19,248 nt of DNA from an uncultured beta proteobacterium (GTDB taxonomy: Bacteria > Pseudomonadota > Gammaproteobacteria > Burkholderiales > Burkholderiaceae_C): the NCBI GenBank assembly GCA_903885415.1, contig CAISIP010000239.1, forward strand, positions 1 to 19,248. The letters are read 5' to 3'. The position numbers and the translations under genes were made by a program. The notes under the pieces are model-generated. The model ran no database searches and was not told the DNA's origin. It saw only the letters and a program-made list of their open reading frames with translations. Positions 1 through 9,512 of the stretch are shown one piece after another; position 1 is the first letter of the stretch, and each line of letters opens with the position of its first letter.

Positions 1-318
1 CAGATCCTCGCGCGCAACGATGCGCGGCGCTACCACCCATTGCGACGCCAGCGCCAGCGCCATGGCGGCGGCAACGAACCATAGGACCGAAGCCCCGCGC
101 GGCAGCAGCACGTCGCCGCGCCGTGCAACCGCTGCCAGCAGCAGCGCCAGTCCCAGCGCCAGCGACAGAACGGTCTGGGCCTCAAACAGGTGCGCCGCCA
201 TGGTGCCAGCCACCGCAGCACTGGGAAGGTGAACAAACAGCAGGGGTACAACGCCAAAGCCCAGCGTGCTCAGGCTGCCCCACCACAGGGCGGCTGTCCA
301 CAGGGGCCAGTTGCGCAT
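1..318 (-). CDS. DUF4149 family integral membrane protein, N-terminal part (cut by window edge)
   Basis: An open frame starts at the ATG at 318 and runs to base 1 with no stop, giving the first 106 residues of a protein that continues outside the window. The N-terminus reads MRNWPLWTAALWWGSLSTLG, followed by more hydrophobic stretches (around residues 10-35, 50-68 and 82-97) separated by short basic segments, and the visible part ends in VVAPRIVARED. This resembles the small DUF4149 membrane proteins encoded after greA in many betaproteobacteria; the function is unknown. The start lies 4 nt after the greA stop, so co-transcription and coupled translation with greA are likely. The family assignment rests on recalled sequence pattern and position. 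In relatives the next genes are often yhbY, rlmE and ftsH, but none of these is visible here. Confidence 0.8.
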   Translation of the reverse strand, partial: MRNWPLWTAALWWGSLSTLGFGVVPLLFVHLPSAAVAGTMAAHLFEAQTVLSLALGLALLLAAVARRGDVLLPRGASVLWFVAAAMALALASQWVVAPRIVAREDL

Positions 319-322
319 CGAC

Positions 323-799
323 TCAGAGATAGCGCACGGCCATGATCTCGAAGCGCTTGATACCGCCCGGGGCCTGCACCTCGGCAGTGTCCCCGATCTC
401 CTTGCCGATCAGCGCACGGGCGATCGGGCTGCCGATATTGACCAGTCCGAGCTTCAGGTCGGCCTCGTCTTCGCCAACGATCTGGTAGGTAGCTGCGACC
501 CCAGAGTCCTCGTCCTCGAGTTCCACCGTCGCGCCGAAGACCACCCGCCCGCCTGCGTCCACCGTGCTCGGGTCGATCACCTGCGCGGCCGACAGCTTGC
601 CCTCGACCTCCTGGATGCGGCCCTCGATAAAGCCCTGGCGGTCCTTGGCGGCCTCGTACTCCGCGTTTTCACTCAGGTCGCCCTGCGCGCGCGCCTCGGC
701 GATGGCGTTGATGACCCAGGGGCGGTCCACAGTCTTCAGACGGTGCAATTCCGCCTTGAGTTTCTCGGCGCCGCGCTTGGTAATCGGGATGGTGGTCAT
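323..799 (-). CDS. greA: Transcription elongation factor GreA
   Basis: GreA enters the secondary channel of backtracked RNA polymerase and stimulates cleavage of the 3' end of the nascent RNA, so that elongation resumes. The ATG at 799 gives 158 residues, the standard GreA length, and the N-terminus MTTIPITKRGAEKLKAEL is canonical. Residues 1 to about 75 form the antiparallel coiled-coil domain. Its tip motif GDLSENAEYEAAK carries the acidic residues D41 and E44 that support catalytic metal binding in the family. The C-terminal globular FKBP-like domain includes the IGSPIARALIGKEIGD segment. An in-frame TTG at 814 would add five residues (MLGLF), but family length and alignment favour the ATG. 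No clear Shine-Dalgarno sequence precedes it. The gene lies 75 nt after the carB stop, with a hairpin in between, and is followed after 4 nt by the DUF4149 gene. Confidence 0.97.
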   Translation of the reverse strand: MTTIPITKRGAEKLKAELHRLKTVDRPWVINAIAEARAQGDLSENAEYEAAKDRQGFIEGRIQEVEGKLSAAQVIDPSTVDAGGRVVFGATVELEDEDSGVAATYQIVGEDEADLKLGLVNIGSPIARALIGKEIGDTAEVQAPGGIKRFEIMAVRYL

Positions 800-819
800 A
801 AAGAGGCCCAGCAATAAGA

Positions 820-857
820 TCAGGGACGAAACCCCGCCGCGGCGGCTTCGTCCCTGA
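820..857 (-). terminator. Strong hairpin between carB and greA, possible terminator or attenuator
   Basis: An 11-base perfect inverted repeat (arms 820-830 and 847-857, TCAGGGACGAA and TTCGTCCCTGA) encloses a 16-nt GC-rich loop that itself contains the palindrome CCGCCGCGGCGG. Read on the minus strand it follows the carB stop by 17 nt and is followed by TCTTATTGC, which is only weakly U-rich. It could be an intrinsic terminator of the car operon, a partial terminator that lowers greA read-through, or a processing site. The structure is certain at the sequence level; the function is inferred. Confidence 0.5.
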
Positions 858-874
858 ATGGATTGAACAGCGGA

Positions 875-4111
<3,237 letters not shown>

Positions 4112-4133
4112 GTCTGCTGCTCTTGAATATCGG

Positions 4134-4790
4134 TCAGTGCAGGCTCGCGGTGGCCAACTTGACCCCGAACCACATGAACAAGGCGCCTACGCCGCTGCAC
4201 AGGCTGGCTGACAGGCGCCGGCGTCGTCCAAAGGCCTGCGCCAACCGCGCGCCGGCGAAGATCAGCGCCGACAGGTACAGCGCGCTGAACGCCAGCACGA
4301 TGGCGCTGAGGATCAAGAAAGGCACTGCGGGTGTCTCGTAAAGCGGGTCGATGAACTGCACGAAGAACGACAGCAGGAACAGGATCGCCTTCGGATTCAG
4401 CAGGCTGATCACCAGCGCCCGACGCAGCGGGTGGGTCAGGTCAGCGGGGGTCTGGTCGGCGGGCAGCGCCGGGGCAGCTGCACCGCGCCATCGGTCAAAC
4501 GCGCCCCGCACCAGGCCCAACCCCACCCAGGACAGGTAGGCCGCGCCGGCGTACTTCACCACCATGAACAGCGACGGATAGGCGCGCAGCAGGCTCGCTG
4601 CTCCCAGCGCCGTGAGCAGCAGCAAGATGATGTCGCCCGCAAAGACGCCCAAGGCTCCCTGGTATCCGGCCCTGACACCGCGGGTCGTCGCCAGCGACAG
4701 CACGAACAGCGAGTTGGGGCCGGGCAGCAGGATGATGCCCAGCGCCCCGATCGCATAGGTCCAGAGGTCGGTGACACCGTAAAAGCTCAT
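4134..4790 (-). CDS. leuE: LysE/RhtB family amino-acid exporter, LeuE-like
   Basis: This is a 218-residue polytopic inner-membrane protein of the LysE/RhtB family. It resembles E. coli LeuE (YeaS), a leucine exporter, most closely among the members I can recall: the N-terminus YGVTDLWTYAIGALGIILLPGPN, with the family LPGPN motif at residues 22-26, and the later NPKAILFLLSFFVQFID segment at about 132-148 match that subgroup. About six hydrophobic helices are seen, with a basic/polar loop near residues 99-125 that includes RWRG and an A/P-rich stretch. The ATG at 4790 overlaps the carA stop (ATGA). A GGAG Shine-Dalgarno sequence at 4799-4802, inside the carA 3' end, sits 8 nt upstream, which supports this start. 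The gene lies between carA and carB and is probably co-transcribed with them. The real substrate cannot be read from the sequence; leucine or another neutral or basic amino acid is possible. Confidence 0.87.
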   Translation of the reverse strand: MSFYGVTDLWTYAIGALGIILLPGPNSLFVLSLATTRGVRAGYQGALGVFAGDIILLLLTALGAASLLRAYPSLFMVVKYAGAAYLSWVGLGLVRGAFDRWRGAAAPALPADQTPADLTHPLRRALVISLLNPKAILFLLSFFVQFIDPLYETPAVPFLILSAIVLAFSALYLSALIFAGARLAQAFGRRRRLSASLCSGVGALFMWFGVKLATASLH

Positions 4791-5971
4791 GCCCTCTGCT
4801 CCATCAGGCCGACGAAGCGGTCGAACAGATAGGCAATGTCGTGCGGGCCAGGAGATGCTTCCGGGTGGCCCTGAAAGCTGAACGCGGGCCTGTCGGTGCG
4901 CGCCAGGCCCTGCACCGTGGCGTCAAACAGGCTGAGATGCGTCGCGCGCAGATTCGCCGGCAACGAAGCCTGGTCGACGGCAAAGCCGTGGTTCTGGCTG
5001 GTGATGCTGACGCGCCCGCTGTCGAGGTCTTTTACCGGATGGTTCGCACCGTGGTGGCCGAACTTCATCTTGAAGGTCTTCGCACCCGATGCCAGCGCGA
5101 GTATTTGGTGTCCCAGACAAATGCCAAAAACCGGAAGGCCCTTGTCGACCAACTCGGCCGTCGCGCGCACCGCGTAATCGCAGGGCTGCGGATCTCCCGG
5201 ACCGTTGGACAAGAATATGCCGTCGGGCTTGAGCGCCAGCACCTGCGCAGCGTCGGTCTGCGCCGGAACGACCGTCAGCCGGCAACCGCGCTGCGCGAGC
5301 ATGCGCAGTATGTTGCGCTTGACGCCGAAGTCGAAGGCGACGACATGGTGGCGCCCGCTCGCCAGGTCGGCGAAGCCCGGCTTGCCGTCACTCGCCGCAC
5401 CCAGACCCCACTCGGCCTGCTGCCACGGGTAGGCGGCACGAACGCTCACCACCTTCGCCAGGTCTAAGCCGGCCATGGAAGGCGCGCCGCGCGCCGCGGC
5501 CAGCGCCTGTTCGATGGCCTGCTGCGTGACCGGCTGCCCTGGCTTCAGACCGAAGATGCAGCCGTTTTGCGCCCCCTGGCTGCGGATCTGGCGCGTGAGC
5601 TTGCGCGTGTCGATGTTGGCGATGGCTACGGTATTTTCGGCGGCCAGATAGGACGCCAGCGTGGCGGTCTGGCGAAAGTTGGAAGCCGTCAGCGGCAGGT
5701 CCTTGCTGACCAGTCCGGCAGCGTGCACCCGGTCCGACTCGCAGTCCTGCGGGTTGACGCCGTAGTTGCCAATGTGCGGGTAGGTCAGCGTGACAATCTG
5801 CTGGCAATAGCTGGGGTCGGTGAGGATTTCCTGGTAGCCGGTCATCGCCGTATTGAATACGACTTCTCCTACCGTGGTGCCAGCGGCTCCGATCGAATCG
5901 CCAAGGTAGACCGTTCCGTCCGCGAGCGCCAAAATGGCGGCAGGGTTAGTTCCCTTGAGAGACAAAAGCAC
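4787..5971 (-). CDS. carA: Carbamoyl-phosphate synthase small (glutaminase) subunit
   Basis: CarA hydrolyses glutamine and passes ammonia to CarB. With the GTG at 5971 the product is 394 residues (E. coli CarA is about 380) and begins MLLSLKGTNPAAILALADGT, like other burkholderial CarA proteins. A GGAG Shine-Dalgarno sequence (GGAGATCCCA then GTG) supports this start. The N-terminal domain has the conserved GEVVFNTAMTGYQEILTDPSY segment at 35-55. The C-terminal class I glutamine amidotransferase domain shows FLSNGPGDP at 253-261, the nucleophile C285 in FGICLGHQ, and the other triad residues H369 and E371 in QGHPEASPGPHD. The frame stays open another 104 codons upstream, but that stretch runs back through the predicted promoter into the neighbouring methyltransferase gene and is not CarA-like. 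The stop overlaps the leuE start by 4 nt. Confidence 0.97.
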   Translation of the reverse strand: MLLSLKGTNPAAILALADGTVYLGDSIGAAGTTVGEVVFNTAMTGYQEILTDPSYCQQIVTLTYPHIGNYGVNPQDCESDRVHAAGLVSKDLPLTASNFRQTATLASYLAAENTVAIANIDTRKLTRQIRSQGAQNGCIFGLKPGQPVTQQAIEQALAAARGAPSMAGLDLAKVVSVRAAYPWQQAEWGLGAASDGKPGFADLASGRHHVVAFDFGVKRNILRMLAQRGCRLTVVPAQTDAAQVLALKPDGIFLSNGPGDPQPCDYAVRATAELVDKGLPVFGICLGHQILALASGAKTFKMKFGHHGANHPVKDLDSGRVSITSQNHGFAVDQASLPANLRATHLSLFDATVQGLARTDRPAFSFQGHPEASPGPHDIAYLFDRFVGLMEQRA

Positions 5972-5976
5972 TGGGA

Positions 5977-5981
5977 TCTCC
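5977..5981 (-). promoter_or_regulatory. Ribosome binding site that fixes the carA GTG start
   Basis: On the minus strand the sequence GGAGATCCCA directly precedes the GTG at 5971, placing a GGAGA core 5 nt upstream. This is one of the few clear Shine-Dalgarno matches in the window. It decides between the GTG at 5971, a TTG at 5965 and the in-frame ATG at 6097. Confidence 0.7.
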
Positions 5982-6076
5982 GGGTTGGTTGCGGGTGCGC
6001 CCAAGCATCCACAGGATTCGGTTCCTGGTTGCTGCTTCTGAATCGGGATTTGACTGTGAAATCGCTCGGGGCTGCT

Positions 6077-6090
6077 GCTTTCTGGAAAGC
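6077..6090 (-). repeat. Short inverted repeat at the predicted carA transcription start
   Basis: A perfect inverted repeat with arms GCTTTC (6077-6082) and GAAAGC (6085-6090) and a 2-base centre begins 5 nt downstream of the proposed -10 element. Its position, across the expected transcription start, is where an operator or a small 5' RNA hairpin would sit. A 6-base arm can occur by chance, so the function is speculative. Confidence 0.35.
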
Positions 6091-6095
6091 CTCCC

Positions 6096-6126
6096 ATTGT
6101 ATCCGGGCCGGGTGCGGGCCCGTCAG
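6096..6126 (-). promoter_or_regulatory. Candidate sigma-70-type promoter for carA
   Basis: Minus-strand TACAAT (6096-6101) matches the -10 consensus at five of six positions. An upstream CTGACG (6121-6126, overlapping the stop of the preceding gene) matches the -35 consensus at four of six, with a rather long 19-nt spacer. The predicted start near 6089 would give a 5' leader of about 118 nt before the carA GTG. The 151-nt gap (5972-6122) is the largest non-coding stretch in the window, which supports a separate transcription unit starting here. The spacer contains a GC-rich CGGGCC/GGCCCG inverted repeat (6104-6122). Confidence 0.45.
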
Positions 6127-6938
6127 CGCGGCCCGCGCTCGCGCGCCTGGGCGATCGCGCTCGCGTGCAGGCAGATGGCGGCGGCGGCGGCGACGTTGAG
6201 CGACTCCTCGCCGCCGGGCTGGGCGATGCGAACGCCCCGCTCGGCTGCGCGCAGCAGTTCGTCGCACAGGCCCTGCCCTTCATGGCCGAAAGCCCAGGCG
6301 CAGGGCCAGGGCAGGTTCTGCTGCTGCAGCCACTGTCCCTGGTGCGAACTGGTAACGATCAACGGAAGGCCCAGCGCGCTGATGTCCGACGGCTGCAGGC
6401 CTTCGATCAATTGCAGCCCGAAGTGCGCGCCCATCGCCGCGCGCAATACCTTGGACGACCACAAGCCGGCGGTGCCGCGCAGCGCGAGCACCTGGCCGAA
6501 GCCGAATGCGCAGGCGCTGCGCAAGATCGAGCCGACGTTGCCGGCGTCCTGTACCCGGTCGAGCACCACGCTGGCGACCCCTGGACGCGGCGCCGACAAA
6601 GCCGGCAGGTCGATCAGGAAACCGATCCGGGCCGCCGACTCCAGGCCGCTGAGTTCCGCGATCAGCGCGTCCGGCATCACGACGCACTTGCGCGCCAAGG
6701 TACGTGCTTGGTGCGCCCAGCCGGCGTCCGTCTGCGGCCAGAAGGATTCGGCAAATACCGCGACCTCCAGGTCGACGCCACGCGCCACGGCGGCGCTGCA
6801 CAGGTGCTCACCCTCGATCCAGAAAACACCGTGCTTGCGGTACGCCGCGCCCGGCCGCGACAGCGCGCGCAGCCGCTTGACCAGCGCGTTGTCGCGCGAC
6901 GCAACCCGGCTGAAGAGCACTCCCGCGGCGTCGGTCAT
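6123..6938 (-). CDS. SpoU/TrmH-family RNA 2'-O-ribose methyltransferase
   Basis: This is a SPOUT-superfamily enzyme expected to methylate the ribose 2'-OH of a nucleotide in rRNA or tRNA using S-adenosylmethionine. The product is 271 residues from the ATG at 6938. An N-terminal substrate-binding region (about 1-115, with RKHGVFWIEGEHL at 34-46) precedes the SpoU domain. Motif 1 is LDRVQDAGNVGSILRSA (N134 and catalytic-type R140). Motif 2 is WAFGHEGQGL at 215-224, and motif 3 is IAQPGGEESLNVAAAAAI at 238-255. Together these form the trefoil-knot SAM site. The ATG overlaps the rnhB stop (ATGA), and a GGTG lies 5 nt upstream; a further in-frame upstream start (6986) is less likely. The target cannot be assigned: RlmB-, TrmH- and YfiF-type enzymes share these motifs. 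Confidence 0.9.
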   Translation of the reverse strand: MTDAAGVLFSRVASRDNALVKRLRALSRPGAAYRKHGVFWIEGEHLCSAAVARGVDLEVAVFAESFWPQTDAGWAHQARTLARKCVVMPDALIAELSGLESAARIGFLIDLPALSAPRPGVASVVLDRVQDAGNVGSILRSACAFGFGQVLALRGTAGLWSSKVLRAAMGAHFGLQLIEGLQPSDISALGLPLIVTSSHQGQWLQQQNLPWPCAWAFGHEGQGLCDELLRAAERGVRIAQPGGEESLNVAAAAAICLHASAIAQARERGPR

Positions 6939-7552
6939 GCCAGCACCCGTGCCACCGGGGCGAAACTGCGGCGGTGCTCGGGACACGCGCCGTACGCCTG
7001 CAGCGCCGCCAGATGCTGCGCGGTTCCATAGCCCTTGTGGGCGGCAAATCCATAGACCGGGTACAGCAGATCCAGTTCAAGGCACCAGTGGTCGCGGTGC
7101 ACCTTGGCCACAATGGAAGCGGCCGATATCGAAGGAACCAGCGCATCGCCACCGACGATGGCCTGGGCCACCACGTCGATAACCGGAAGGCGGTTGCCGT
7201 CGACCAGCACCCGGGACGGTTTCAGCCGCAGCCCGGCCACTGCACGTCGCATCGCGAGCATCGTCGCCTGCAATATGTTGAGGCGGTCAATTTCCTCGAC
7301 GCTGGCCCGGGCCACCGAACAGCACAGAGCCTGCGCGAGTATCTGCGCGCACAGGCTTTCGCGTCGCGCAGCGCTGAGCTTCTTGGAGTCGTCCAGCCCC
7401 GCGATCGGCTTGCGCTGGTCGAGGATGACGGCGGCCGCCACCACCGGTCCGGCCAGCGGACCCCGACCGGCCTCGTCGACGCCGGCGACCAGGCCCGGGC
7501 CGTCCCAGTCCAGCCCAAGCTGCTCAGGCTGGGAAGAGCTGCGCGATCGCAT
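6935..7552 (-). CDS. rnhB: Ribonuclease HII
   Basis: RNase HII cuts RNA in RNA/DNA hybrids and 5' of single ribonucleotides misincorporated into DNA, starting ribonucleotide excision repair. The ATG at 7552 gives 205 residues. The four acidic catalytic residues are in place: D26 and E27 in GVDEAGRGPLAGPV, D118 in VLVDGN, and D154 in the SISAASIVAKVHRD segment. DDSKKLS (54-60) and the C-terminal HKGYGT and HRRSFAPV motifs are also typical. The gene begins 29 nt inside the 3' end of lpxB in another frame; an in-frame ATG at 7588 would extend the overlap and add 12 residues without family support. It ends in an ATGA overlap with the RNA methyltransferase gene, so all three genes are probably co-transcribed. 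lpxB-rnhB adjacency is common in Proteobacteria. Confidence 0.96.
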   Translation of the reverse strand: MRSRSSSQPEQLGLDWDGPGLVAGVDEAGRGPLAGPVVAAAVILDQRKPIAGLDDSKKLSAARRESLCAQILAQALCCSVARASVEEIDRLNILQATMLAMRRAVAGLRLKPSRVLVDGNRLPVIDVVAQAIVGGDALVPSISAASIVAKVHRDHWCLELDLLYPVYGFAAHKGYGTAQHLAALQAYGACPEHRRSFAPVARVLA

Positions 7553-8693
7553 GGGCGGCCAGTTCAGAAGTGTCGCGTTGCAGTTCACGGTGCAGCGACG
7601 CGAATCGCTGCTGCAGCGCAGTAACCCTGTCCGGCTCGTCGAGCCACTGCGCCAATGCCGCAGCGAGCGCAGCCGGCGTCGCCTTGTCCTGCAGGAACTC
7701 GGGCACTACAAAGTCGCGGCACAGTATGTTGGGCAGACCGACCCAGGGCTGCAGTCGCTGGCGGCGCATCAACTGCCAGCTCAGCCAGTGCATGTTGTAG
7801 GCGATCACCATCGGCCGCTTGAACAGCGCCGCCTCCAGCGTCGCGGTTCCGCTGGCGATCAGCGTCGCGTCGCAGGCGGCCAGCGCCTGGTGCGACTGGC
7901 CACTGAGCACATCGACATGGCGTGCCATGCCGGCGTCGCGCACGATACGCTCGACCCGGGGCTTGAGCGCAGGCAGCGTGGGCAGGACGAAGCGGATCCA
8001 TGGCCGCTGGCGCAAGAGAATCGCCGCGGCGTCCAGAAAGCGCCGCGCGAGGTAGTCGATTTCCGATTGCCGGCTTCCCGGCAGCAGCGCCACCACCGGC
8101 CCCTGCACTGGCAGTCCGAGTGCCAGGCGTGCAGCCTGACGGTCGGGCACCATCGCAATCGTAGCCGCCAACGGATGGCCTACATAGGTCGCCGCGATGC
8201 CGTGCTGCTGCAGCAGCGCCGGCTCAAAGGGGAACAGGCACAGCACATGGTCGACGCTGTCGCGCATGCGCGCCAGCCGCTCGGCGCGCCAGGCCCATAC
8301 CGAGGGGCTCACGAAATGCAGCGTTTTCACGCCGGCGCGCCGGAGATCGCGCTCCAGCGCCAGATTGAAGTCCGGCGCGTCGACGCCGATGAACAGGTCG
8401 GGCGGCGATTTCAGCCAACGCCTGCGGCACTGCGCGCGTATGGCGACGATCCCCCGGTAGTGGCGCAGCACTTCCACATAGCCGCGCACCGCGAGCTTGT
8501 CGCTGGGCCACCAGGCCTCAAAGCCGCGCTGCGCCATCTGCGGGCCGCCAATGCCGTGGGCCGACAGGGCCGGCCAGCGCGCGTGCAGGCCATCGAGCAA
8601 CAAAGCCGCCAGCAGGTCTCCGGAGGCCTCCCCCGCCACCATCGCGATACGCGGCGCGGCACCGGATCGTGCGCTGGCAGCATCCTGCGCCAT
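7524..8693 (-). CDS. lpxB: Lipid-A-disaccharide synthase
   Basis: LpxB is a peripheral inner-membrane glycosyltransferase (GT19). It joins UDP-2,3-diacylglucosamine and lipid X to give the tetra-acylated disaccharide 1-phosphate of lipid A. The protein is 389 residues, close to the usual ~380. Family landmarks are VAGEASGD at 19-26, GIGGPQM at 47-53, the FIGVDAPDFN segment at 101-110 (D105 in the position of the essential aspartate of other LpxB proteins), SPSVWAW at 129-135, VGHPLA around 172 and LLPGSRQSEI near 200. The first ~14 residues (MAQDAASARSGAAP) are not conserved. The ATG at 8693 lies 5 nt after the lpxA stop. The 3' end overlaps rnhB by 29 nt. UDP-diacylglucosamine hydrolase (lpxH) and lpxK, which act next to or after it, are not in the window. 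Confidence 0.97.
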   Translation of the reverse strand: MAQDAASARSGAAPRIAMVAGEASGDLLAALLLDGLHARWPALSAHGIGGPQMAQRGFEAWWPSDKLAVRGYVEVLRHYRGIVAIRAQCRRRWLKSPPDLFIGVDAPDFNLALERDLRRAGVKTLHFVSPSVWAWRAERLARMRDSVDHVLCLFPFEPALLQQHGIAATYVGHPLAATIAMVPDRQAARLALGLPVQGPVVALLPGSRQSEIDYLARRFLDAAAILLRQRPWIRFVLPTLPALKPRVERIVRDAGMARHVDVLSGQSHQALAACDATLIASGTATLEAALFKRPMVIAYNMHWLSWQLMRRQRLQPWVGLPNILCRDFVVPEFLQDKATPAALAAALAQWLDEPDRVTALQQRFASLHRELQRDTSELAAHAIAQLFPA

Positions 8694-8698
8694 GGCGC

Positions 8699-9493
8699 TC
8701 AGCGCACGATGCCGCGGCCTGGCGCGACCTGCTCCAGGAAGGCCAGCATCATCGCCACATCGTCGGCGGCTTCGGGCTGGGACTGCGCCATCTCGGCGAT
8801 CCGCACGCGCGACTGCTCAAGCGTCAGGTTGTCGCGGTACAGGGCCTTGTACATGGCGCGCACGGTCGATACACGCTGCGGCGAAAACCCGCGCCGGCGC
8901 AGGCCCTCGAAGTTCATCGACCGCGCGGCTGCGGGCTGACCCTGGCACATCACATAGGGCGGCAGATCGGCAAACAGCAGCGCGCACATGGCGGTCATGC
9001 TGTGCGCGCCGATACGGACGAACTGGTGGACCACGGTAAATCCGCCCAGAATCGCCCAGTCACCGACCCGCACATGGCCGGCAAGTTGGGCGTTGTTGGC
9101 GAATATGGTGTTGCTGCCAACCTGGCAGTCGTGTGCCAAATGCACATAGGCCATGATCCAGTTGTCGTCGCCAACCCGGGTAACGCCGCTGTCACCGGGC
9201 GAACCAATGTTGAGGGTACAGAACTCGCGGATCGTGTTGCGATCGCCGATGCGCAGTTCGCAGGGCTCGCCGGCGTATTTCTTGTCCTGCGGAATCGCGC
9301 CCAGCGAGTTGAACTGGAATACGCGATTGTCACGGCCGATGGTGGTATGGCCCTCGATGACACAATGCGCGCCCACGCTGGTTCCCGCACCGATCCGCAC
9401 ATGCGCTCCGATCACGCTGTACGGACCTACGCTGACCGAGCTGTCGAGTTCGGCGTGGGCGTCGACCAGAGCGGTCGGATGGATCAAGCGCAT
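8699..9493 (-). CDS. lpxA: Acyl-ACP:UDP-N-acetylglucosamine O-acyltransferase
   Basis: LpxA transfers a 3-hydroxyacyl chain from ACP to the 3-OH of UDP-GlcNAc, the first step of lipid A synthesis, in the cytoplasm. The 264 residues begin with a left-handed beta-helix of hexapeptide repeats (IGAHVRIGAGTSVG and similar, about residues 1-185) and end in a helical C-terminal domain with NFEGLRRRGF. The catalytic histidine is H121 in AYVHLAHDC (E. coli H125). Other conserved parts are DKKYAGEP (70-77), the IREF region and VVHQF with H156. At the hydrocarbon-ruler position, where E. coli has G173, this protein has M169, as in Pseudomonas aeruginosa, which predicts a preference for 3-hydroxydecanoyl-ACP. 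The ATG at 9493 lies 19 nt after the fabZ stop without an obvious Shine-Dalgarno sequence. lpxB follows after 5 nt. Confidence 0.97.
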   Translation of the reverse strand: MRLIHPTALVDAHAELDSSVSVGPYSVIGAHVRIGAGTSVGAHCVIEGHTTIGRDNRVFQFNSLGAIPQDKKYAGEPCELRIGDRNTIREFCTLNIGSPGDSGVTRVGDDNWIMAYVHLAHDCQVGSNTIFANNAQLAGHVRVGDWAILGGFTVVHQFVRIGAHSMTAMCALLFADLPPYVMCQGQPAAARSMNFEGLRRRGFSPQRVSTVRAMYKALYRDNLTLEQSRVRIAEMAQSQPEAADDVAMMLAFLEQVAPGRGIVR

Positions 9494-9512
9494 GCGGACC
9501 GGCCGAACGCGC

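Noticed and set aside
6103..6122. Terminator after the RNA methyltransferase gene
   Set aside because: The CGGGCC/GGCCCG stem is only 6 bp and is followed by GATACAATGG rather than a U-tract. It is noted only as part of the carA promoter region.
7104..8939. Long open frame of 611 codons on the plus strand
   Set aside because: It is antisense to lpxB, rnhB and lpxA, whose motifs are intact. Its translation is rich in R, Q, H and A with no recognisable domain, as expected from the codon bias of GC-rich genes read in reverse.
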